Below, in pieces: positions 1 through 4,341 of a DNA stretch of 5,945 nt. The number at the start of each line of letters is the position of its first letter. Positions within the stretch are counted from its first letter, which is position 1. The DNA is taken from NCBI GenBank assembly GCA_947174825.1, contig CAMWKN010000120.1:1-5945 (forward strand), given 5' to 3'. A program made the translations under genes and the position numbers. Below the pieces are notes generated by a model, which worked only from the letters and a program-made list of their open reading frames with translations, was not told where the DNA came from and searched no databases. The DNA is from an uncultured Clostridium sp. (GTDB lineage Bacteria > Bacillota_A > Clostridia > Lachnospirales > Lachnospiraceae).

Positions 1-291
1 TGTCTGGACAGAACACATGCAGCTTTGTACCTGCTCAGTTCCCTTTGAACCATAAACCTGTGCCAGCAAAATCAGAATGCCGGAGGAAAGCCCTAAAATA
101 ATGCTGTTGATGATCAGCGTGGGGACATAGGAGTTTCCCACTGCAGCTAAAGCATTTTTGCCTAATATATGCCCTACAACCGCCGCGTCAAAAACATTGT
201 AGAGGTTCTGCATGATATTTCCCGCAAACAACGGGACAGAAAATTTCAGCAGAGCCTTAACGGGCTTTCCTGTTGTCATATCCATTTCCAT
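1..291 (-). CDS. MATE-family multidrug/metabolite efflux transporter, N-terminal part (cut by window edge)
   Basis: Membrane antiporter of the MATE family, expected to export organic cations or metabolites using a Na+ or H+ gradient. Only the first 97 residues are in the window. They begin MEMDMTTGKPVKALLKFSVP, then a first membrane helix with LFAGNIMQNLYNVFD, then AVVGHILGKNALAAVGNS, a second helix (LIINSIILGLSSGILILLAQ) and QVYGSKG. This matches the MATE pattern of T-G-x-P, LYN-x-x-D, ALAAVG and a Q-x-x-G loop. Start at 291 lies 2 bp after the stop of the ECF S-component gene, so it is probably translationally coupled; no strong ribosome binding site is seen. In-frame ATGs at 285 and 279 are alternatives, and 279 gives the family-typical MTTGKP start. 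The cargo is unknown; the neighbour suggests a link to a vitamin or amine regulated by the divergent MocR protein. Confidence 0.88.
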   Translation of the reverse strand, partial: MEMDMTTGKPVKALLKFSVPLFAGNIMQNLYNVFDAAVVGHILGKNALAAVGNSYVPTLIINSIILGLSSGILILLAQVYGSKGTEQVQSCMCSVQT

Positions 292-293
292 AG

Positions 294-797
294 TTATTTT
301 ATGATCTTCGCCATCACAGGGCGCAGGGCCAGCCCAAGGGGAACCGCCACCAGGCAGGCAACTATGGCATTTACACTGGACACCACCGCTTTCTGCACTG
401 TCGTCAGCATGACTGCTTCCATAGGCAGCCCCACTATAAAACGGTGTTCAATAAAATTCTTTGACAGATAAAGAACCACATAGGCAAAAGCGCCTGCTAT
501 GCCGCCCAGTATGTACCGCTGCTTCAGATGTGCCGAATTGCCAGATGCAATCTTCCCGCATATCCATGCCATGACAAATTTGAATGCAAAAGTAAAAGGT
601 GCGGACGCAATATAAGCCGGATTGGTCAGGTCAAAGAACATGGAGCCGATCCCCGCCGCAAGCCCGCCCTGCAGAGGCCCTAAAAGCATACCGGCCAGCA
701 GGCACATGACATTCCCCATATGTAACCGTGTGTTGTCTATCGCTGTAGGGATGGGAATCTGCAAAAAGGCTGAAGCAACATACACTGCCGCCGCCAT
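294..797 (-). CDS. ECF-type transporter S component (substrate-binding membrane subunit), 5' end apparently frameshifted
   Basis: Small integral membrane protein that binds a vitamin or similar micronutrient and works with a shared energising module (EcfA/A'/T), which is not in this window. The open part encodes 167 residues with about five to six hydrophobic segments. The block RLHMGNVMCLLAGMLLGP, followed by GGLAAGIGSMFFDLTNPAYI and APFTFAFKFVMAWICGKIA, is typical of the S-component family close to PF07155. The ATG at 797 lies inside the first membrane helix and has no good ribosome binding site. Reading upstream in the same frame gives the expected cytoplasmic lead ITIKEIARIGI but no ATG, GTG or TTG. 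An ideal AGGAGG (851-856) instead serves ATG 841, which is one base out of frame. So the gene probably began at 841 and has lost one A in the A-run at 830-835, or uses slippage or restart at 797. Substrate unknown; see the MocR neighbour for a vitamin B6 hypothesis. Confidence 0.82.
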   Translation of the reverse strand: MAAAVYVASAFLQIPIPTAIDNTRLHMGNVMCLLAGMLLGPLQGGLAAGIGSMFFDLTNPAYIASAPFTFAFKFVMAWICGKIASGNSAHLKQRYILGGIAGAFAYVVLYLSKNFIEHRFIVGLPMEAVMLTTVQKAVVSSVNAIVACLVAVPLGLALRPVMAKIIK

Positions 798-820
798 GAT
801 CCCAATCCGGGCAATTTCCT

Positions 821-847
821 TTATCGTGATTTTTTCTTCATATCCAT
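821..847 (-). other. Frameshifted start segment of the S-component gene (very short reading frame)
   Basis: Starting at ATG 847 or 841, translation reads MDMKKKSR and then hits TAA at 821-823. The six T on the plus strand at 830-835 are a run of six A in the mRNA. One more A (or a -1 slip) would join MKKK directly to ITIKEIARIGIMAAAVY, the natural N terminus of the S component. The stop lies 23 bases before the in-frame ATG at 797, so translational restart is possible. Sequencing error, a fixed mutation, or a reversible homopolymer switch cannot be told apart here. Confidence 0.7.
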
Positions 848-850
848 TAT

Positions 851-856
851 CCTCCT
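851..856 (-). promoter_or_regulatory. Ribosome binding site pointing to start codon 841
   Basis: The minus strand reads AGGAGG here, 9 bases before ATG 841 and only 3 before ATG 847. The spacing favours 841 as the intended start, which is what exposes the one-base frame problem in the S-component gene. Confidence 0.8.
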
Positions 857-889
857 CGGTTATTCCAGCTGCGCATCTGTATGCAGTTC

Positions 890-918
890 ATTATAAGCTT
901 GAAAATGTATGCATACAA
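890..918 (-). promoter_or_regulatory. Leftward promoter for the S component / MATE operon
   Basis: On the minus strand a perfect -10 box TATAAT (895 to 890) lies 17 bases after a weak -35-like TTGTAT (918 to 913). Transcription would start near 883, giving an untranslated leader of about 40 bases, too short for a typical riboswitch. The -35 region is covered by the palindrome at 906-917, so a protein bound there should affect this promoter. Confidence 0.6.
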
Positions 919-927
919 TGTTAGAAT
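899..927 (+). promoter_or_regulatory. Rightward promoter for the MocR-type regulator gene
   Basis: TTGAAA (899-904) and TAGAAT (922-927) are separated by exactly 17 bases. The -10 box is preceded by TGT, giving an extended -10. Transcription should start around 934. The palindrome 906-917 sits in the spacer between the two boxes, and a second copy of the half-site lies at the expected start point, which fits autoregulation. Confidence 0.65.
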
Positions 928-947
928 TGTGTTGCATACAATTTTGT

Positions 948-952
948 GGAGG
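948..952 (+). promoter_or_regulatory. Ribosome binding site fixing the MocR gene start
   Basis: GGAGG lies 9 bases before the ATG at 962. This selects 962 over the upstream in-frame ATG at 881, which sits upstream of the likely transcription start. Confidence 0.8.
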
Positions 953-961
953 ATAAAACCT

Positions 962-2407
962 ATGCCTGTCAATTCCTTTGAAGATTATCCCATGTCGTGG
1001 AGGCCGCAGAAATCCAGACTGGAAAAGCCCTACTACCTTTCCATAGCAGCCAGCCTTGAGGCAGATATCCTGTCCGGGAAACTGCCGGAAAATACAAAGC
1101 TGCCGCCCCAGCGGGAACTTGCCGACTTCCTTGACCTGAACTTAAGCACGGTCACAAGGGCATATAAGCTGTGCGAACTGAAAGGGCTTCTGTATGCCGT
1201 CACCGGCAGGGGAACTTTTGTCTCTCCCGGCACTGCCGCACAGAATACTTTTCTTGAAAAAGATGGCAGTGTTATAGAAATGGGCATGATTAAGCCGTTC
1301 TATGAAAGCAACCATGCCGTCCAGAATGCGGCGCGGCTCGTCCTTGGCCGGGAGGAATCCATAAGGCTTTTTGAATACAGCAGCCCCCTCGGAACGAAGC
1401 GGCAGATAAACGCCGCCCGGAAGTGGCTGCACCGGATAGGGGTCAGTGCCGGGGAAGAAAATGTCCTGCTCTCTGCCGGGGCGCAGAACGCCTTATCTGT
1501 CATACTCATTTCCCTTTTCAAGGCAGGGGATAAAATAGCCGTGGACAACTTTACCTATACAAATTTTAAGGGGCTTGCCAATTTCCTGCACATCCAGCTG
1601 ATCGCTGTCCCTGCTGACGGATATGGGATGTCCCCTGAAGGGCTTTTAACCATCTGTAAGAATACGGAAATAAAGGGCATTTACCTCATGCCCACCTGCA
1701 GCAACCCGACAAGTATCTTTATGCCGCAGTCCCGCAGGATGGAACTGGCAGAAATCATAAAACGGTTTCATCTGCTTGTGATAGAGGATGACATTTATTC
1801 CTTCCTGTCCGTTTATGGCCATACTGCTCCTGAAGCAAAGCCGTTTTTCTCTCTGGTGCCGGAGCAGACAGTCCACATCTGCAGCATTTCAAAATCTCTG
1901 TGTGCCGGACTGCGGGTGGCCTTTATTGCCTTTCCGGATAGGTACCGGGAGCTGGTAGTCTCCGGTATGCTTGGCATCAACCTGAAAACCGTTTCCCTCA
2001 ACAGTGAGATCATTGCAGAACTGATTGAGAGCGGGGAAGCTGAAAACATTGTGAAGCAGAAAATCCTTTCTGCCCGGAAAAGGAACCAGATATTTAAGTC
2101 TGTTTTCCCAGGAGATTCTTTTTCTCCTTGGAATGCTTTTCTTCCATTATCCCAGACCGATCATATTGAGCGGTTCTTTCACTGGCTGCAAATCCCGGCC
2201 CATCTGACAAGCGAGGAACTGGAGCTGCTGGCATTGCAGAAAGGGATTCATGTACTTGGCTCCCACCGTTTCGCAATACAGAACGAAAACAAATCATCTT
2301 ATGTTAGGGTGTCTGTTGCATCACCCAATACGGAAGATGATTTGAGAAAAGGACTGCTGATATTAAAAAATATATTTGAGGAAAAACAGATGAATTTCTT
2401 TGTATGA
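962..2407 (+). CDS. MocR-type transcriptional regulator (GntR winged helix fused to a PLP-dependent aminotransferase-like domain)
   Basis: Cytoplasmic DNA-binding regulator of 481 residues, a normal length for the MocR subfamily. Residues about 24-90 form a GntR winged helix-turn-helix (KLPPQRELADFLDLNLSTVT, then ELKGLLYAVTGRGTFV). Residues about 120-475 form a fold-type I aminotransferase-like domain. PLP-binding positions are kept: N248 in CSNPTS, D277 and Y279 in IEDDIYSFL, the Schiff-base lysine K311 in SISKSLCAGLRVAF, and R449 in YVRVSVAS. The cofactor site therefore looks intact. Known relatives sense PLP or an amine/amino acid plus PLP (PdxR, GabR). The gene is divergent from an ECF S component and a MATE exporter, with shared operator-like repeats between, so it very likely controls those transporters and itself. 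Vitamin B6 uptake is one possibility, but the effector cannot be read from the sequence. A hairpin terminator follows at 2449-2477. Confidence 0.93.
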   Translation: MPVNSFEDYPMSWRPQKSRLEKPYYLSIAASLEADILSGKLPENTKLPPQRELADFLDLNLSTVTRAYKLCELKGLLYAVTGRGTFVSPGTAAQNTFLEKDGSVIEMGMIKPFYESNHAVQNAARLVLGREESIRLFEYSSPLGTKRQINAARKWLHRIGVSAGEENVLLSAGAQNALSVILISLFKAGDKIAVDNFTYTNFKGLANFLHIQLIAVPADGYGMSPEGLLTICKNTEIKGIYLMPTCSNPTSIFMPQSRRMELAEIIKRFHLLVIEDDIYSFLSVYGHTAPEAKPFFSLVPEQTVHICSISKSLCAGLRVAFIAFPDRYRELVVSGMLGINLKTVSLNSEIIAELIESGEAENIVKQKILSARKRNQIFKSVFPGDSFSPWNAFLPLSQTDHIERFFHWLQIPAHLTSEELELLALQKGIHVLGSHRFAIQNENKSSYVRVSVASPNTEDDLRKGLLILKNIFEEKQMNFFV

Positions 2408-2448
2408 ATTTGAGAGATACCTTTTCTGATCTGAAACGCTAGAAATAG

Positions 2449-2480
2449 AAAAGGGACTATGCCAAATATCCCTTTTTATT
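2449..2480 (+). terminator. Intrinsic terminator after the MocR gene
   Basis: The 8-bp stem AAAAGGGA (2449-2456) with TCCCTTTT (2469-2476), a 12-base loop and a short T-rich tail (2473-2480) lies 42 bases after the stop codon. The stem has few GC pairs, so termination may be partial. The loop carries ATGCCAAATA, which resembles a reversed unit of the repeat array further right. Confidence 0.6.
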
Positions 2481-2483
2481 GCA

Positions 2484-2512
2484 TTGTCATTTTCCCATTT
2501 TCTTTTTATCAA
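2484..2512 (+). promoter_or_regulatory. Possible rightward promoter in front of the repeat array
   Basis: TTGTCA (2484-2489) matches the -35 consensus at five of six bases. TATCAA (2507-2512), after a 17-base spacer, matches the -10 consensus at four of six. Transcription would begin near 2519, right at the first array unit. The region is AT-rich, so a chance match is quite possible. Confidence 0.3.
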
Positions 2513-2520
2513 TTTACTCA

Positions 2521-2660
2521 TGCACTATATGGCATACCACTATACTTTTTGGCAAACCTCTATATTATTTGGCGAAATATACCAGCTATGCCAAATTGTA
2601 TAGGAGTTTGCCGGACTGTACGGGGTTTTACCAAAAGGTTTATACTATTTGGCGAAAGCC
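2521..2660. repeat. Array of seven degenerate 20-bp repeats in forward and inverted orientation
   Basis: Seven 20-bp units share an approximate consensus TATACTATTTGGCAAACCCC with a GGC core. Forward units lie at 2521-2540, 2541-2560, 2561-2580 and 2641-2660; reversed units at 2583-2602, 2603-2622 and 2623-2642. Core centres fall at 2532, 2552, 2572, 2591, 2611, 2631 and 2652, a spacing of 20, 20, 19, 20, 20 and 21. The order is forward x3, reverse x3, forward x1, so 2521-2642 is also a long imperfect inverted repeat that could fold into one large hairpin. The array has no unique spacers and so is not CRISPR. It could be a protein-binding array, a structured RNA, or a remnant of a mobile or replication element; no function is recognised. 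Confidence 0.75.
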
Positions 2661-2764
2661 CCTCAGAACAGAGGTGCATCCACTCTCGAATGTATAAATG
2701 CCTCTTAAAACACAAGAAAGAAATGAACCTTTCAAAGCTACGTAGTGCTCAAACTGCTGTGTTT

Positions 2765-2788
2765 ACAAGCTCTCTGAGCTTTGTTTTT
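2765..2788 (+). terminator. Rightward intrinsic terminator, adjacent to the permease stop codon
   Basis: The stem ACAAGCTC/GAGCTTTGT has eight pairs, one bulged T and a three-base TCT loop, and runs straight into a T-run (2784-2788) on the plus strand. On the minus strand the same hairpin lies just past the permease stop but is not followed by T's, so it would serve leftward transcripts poorly except as a 3' stabilising stem. No rightward gene lies nearby, so it may end read-through from the MocR gene or a transcript of the repeat array. Confidence 0.55.
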
Positions 2789-4316
2789 AATATATTGCAT
2801 TAGTGATAATGCTTATTCCCATTAAAACTGATAAGAACAATATATACCATTTAATAAGTTCTCTAAACATCTTACTTTCTTGACCAACAATTTTTGCTGC
2901 ATTTATTCCAACGGCTATATTTTGTGGACTCATCATTTTTCCTATCGTTCCTCCAACTATGCTAAAAGCCATAAATAAAGATGGGTTTTTTCCTAGTTCA
3001 TTTGCCGCTGTTACCTGTAAATTTCCCAACAATACATTTGCTGATGTTGCACTACCTGTAATAAATGCTCCAACTGTCCCCAAAAATGGAACAGCAATAA
3101 AATACGCTGAGCCCGTCAAGTAAACTAATGAAATGGCAATTTCTTTTATCATTCCACTATATGTCATAATTCTGGAAATAGATAATAAAATCATTAGTGT
3201 AACAATTGTTTTCCGCATCCGCACTATAGTACTATACAATATTTTTACACACTGTTTTACCGACAACCCCTGCAATTTTCCACCTAAAAAAGCTGACAGA
3301 AATATCCATAGCGTAGATGTCGTAAGCAAGTTTACAACATACTCCGATGATTGTTCTCCAATAGAAATAGGAATTGCTATTTTCGCATTTGAAAGCAATT
3401 TATTTATAGGTAAAAAAAGCTTTGATGTCACTATCAAAAATAAAACACATAAAATAAATGGTGACCACGCTATTAATTGCTTTTTCAATTTTTCTCCTTT
3501 AATGGTTCTAAAGGATACCTTTTTCCTAGATGATACACTAATTACCAACACCATGGCCATTAAGGAAAAAATGGCACCAGCCACTCCAGTCAAATCTTCG
3601 TTTACATATTTTACCACAAAATACATCGGTGCCGCAAAAGATACTGCACTAACAATTTCTAAACCCCATATCCCACCAAAAATCGGTTTTATATTATATG
3701 CTTTTCCTGTTATATACACCAAAATAAATGGTGTCAAAAGCACTATAGGTATAACAACATAAGTGGAATATACTGCTAAATCACTAGCCCGAAGATCCGT
3801 CACCTGCGACAAAGTAAGCATCTGCACCCCTAAAGATCCAAATACACTGGATATGGGATTCGCAACTAAAGCTAATGTTGCTGAAATATATGGAGGAAAT
3901 TCCAATGCAACCAACATACTTGCAACGATTGCAATAGAGGTTCCAAATCCAGCTATTCCCTCTATAAATCCACCAAATCCCCATGCAACTAATAAGACTA
4001 AAACCCTCCTATCTTTAGAAACGGAAGCTAAAGTATCACGTATATATTGCATATTTCCAGTAGCATTGCAAATATCATATAAGAAGACTGCTGCAACAAT
4101 AACAGTACTTATAGGCCAAAGGGACATAATAACTCCTTCAAAACCAGCCACTACTATATCTCTAATCGGCATTTTCCAAACTGTCACTGCCAAAATTACT
4201 GTTATTATCAGAGTACGGACACATGCCTTTACTGTTGATCCATTCCTTCCAAAAAACAGCAACTCTACAATCAGCCATATAATAGGCATAGGTGCCAAAA
4301 TAGATAATAAATCCAT
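2787..4316 (-). CDS. lctP: LctP-family permease (lactate permease-like, PF02652)
   Basis: Polytopic inner-membrane transporter of 509 residues, expected to import lactate or a close hydroxy-acid such as glycolate with protons. Length is in the normal family range and about 12 or more hydrophobic segments cover the protein. Family blocks are well kept: AWGFGGFIEGIAGFGTSIAI near residue 110-130, LVANPISSVFGSLGVQMLTL near 150-170, and late in the protein FLGTVGAFITGSATSANVL, AFSIVGGTIGKMMSPQNIA and a GQESKMFR tail. The start at 4316 is backed by AGGAG (4325-4329) 8 bases upstream. It follows the WD40 gene after 25 bp in the same orientation with no terminator between, so they are probably co-transcribed. 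No lactate dehydrogenase, racemase or LldR-type regulator lies nearby, so the substrate is not confirmed. Codon use is AT-rich (many ATA and TTA) like the WD40 gene and unlike the left half. Confidence 0.92.
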   Translation of the reverse strand: MDLLSILAPMPIIWLIVELLFFGRNGSTVKACVRTLIITVILAVTVWKMPIRDIVVAGFEGVIMSLWPISTVIVAAVFLYDICNATGNMQYIRDTLASVSKDRRVLVLLVAWGFGGFIEGIAGFGTSIAIVASMLVALEFPPYISATLALVANPISSVFGSLGVQMLTLSQVTDLRASDLAVYSTYVVIPIVLLTPFILVYITGKAYNIKPIFGGIWGLEIVSAVSFAAPMYFVVKYVNEDLTGVAGAIFSLMAMVLVISVSSRKKVSFRTIKGEKLKKQLIAWSPFILCVLFLIVTSKLFLPINKLLSNAKIAIPISIGEQSSEYVVNLLTTSTLWIFLSAFLGGKLQGLSVKQCVKILYSTIVRMRKTIVTLMILLSISRIMTYSGMIKEIAISLVYLTGSAYFIAVPFLGTVGAFITGSATSANVLLGNLQVTAANELGKNPSLFMAFSIVGGTIGKMMSPQNIAVGINAAKIVGQESKMFRELIKWYILFLSVLMGISIITNAIY

Positions 4317-4324
4317 ATTTTACG

Positions 4325-4329
4325 CTCCT
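4325..4329 (-). promoter_or_regulatory. Ribosome binding site of the LctP-family permease
   Basis: The minus strand reads GGAGAGGAGCG just upstream of the permease; AGGAG lies 8 bases before ATG 4316. It sits within the 25-bp gap after the WD40 stop codon, which shows independent initiation within a shared transcript. Confidence 0.75.
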
Positions 4330-4341
4330 CTCCAAACCTAA

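Larger units (their letters stand above)
877..942. promoter_or_regulatory. Probable MocR operator region: repeated TGTATGCA half-sites
   Basis: The octamer TGTATGCA occurs at 878-885 and 906-913, and its reverse complement TGCATACA at 910-917 and 933-940. The two central copies overlap to form the perfect 12-bp palindrome TGTATGCATACA at 906-917. GCATACAAT is also a direct repeat (911-919 and 934-942) spaced 23 bp, about two helical turns. MocR-family proteins such as GabR and PdxR are known to bind spaced direct or inverted repeats in their own divergent promoter regions. The outer half-sites fall at the predicted start points of the two divergent transcripts and the central palindrome overlaps both promoters. 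The binding protein is inferred, not shown. Confidence 0.6.
2408..2786. other. Non-coding stretch between the convergent halves of the window
   Basis: These 379 bases hold no credible gene. In order they contain the regulator terminator (2449-2480), a possible promoter (2484-2512), the 20-bp repeat array (2521-2660), a small CCTC/GAGG hairpin (2661-2674), about 90 bases with nothing recognisable (2675-2764) and a terminator hairpin (2765-2788). Reading frames here translate the repeats (recurring LFGKPLYYLAKY-like stretches) and lack protein-like features. The change from GC-richer to AT-rich DNA falls in this segment. Confidence 0.65.

Noticed and set aside
842..883. Riboswitch in the leader of the S-component operon
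   Set aside because: The leader from the predicted start is only about 40 bases, too short for known vitamin riboswitches, and no terminator or sequester hairpin is seen.
294..924. Rightward open frames of about 100 residues opposite the S component and the MATE gene start
   Set aside because: Antisense to clear membrane-protein genes; no start signals and low-complexity composition.
881..961. Upstream in-frame ATG that would extend the MocR protein by 27 residues
   Set aside because: It lies before the predicted transcription start, has no ribosome binding site and would translate the operator region; ATG 962 has GGAGG at ideal distance and begins a typical MocR N terminus.
2521..2660. CRISPR array
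   Set aside because: Units are adjacent, degenerate and in both orientations, with no constant repeat or unique spacers of about 30 bp and no cas genes.
2661..2674. CCTC/GAGG mini-hairpin as a terminator
   Set aside because: Only four base pairs and no following T-run; noted as a small inverted repeat only.
2459..2803. Rightward small proteins of about 72 and 114 residues in the intergenic region
   Set aside because: They are translations of the 20-bp repeats and terminators, start inside the terminator, lack ribosome binding sites and one runs into the end of the permease gene.
3133..4341. Long rightward open frames of 209 and 192 residues opposite the permease gene
   Set aside because: They are antisense shadows of a well-conserved LctP gene with AT-rich codons and have no protein-like features or start signals.
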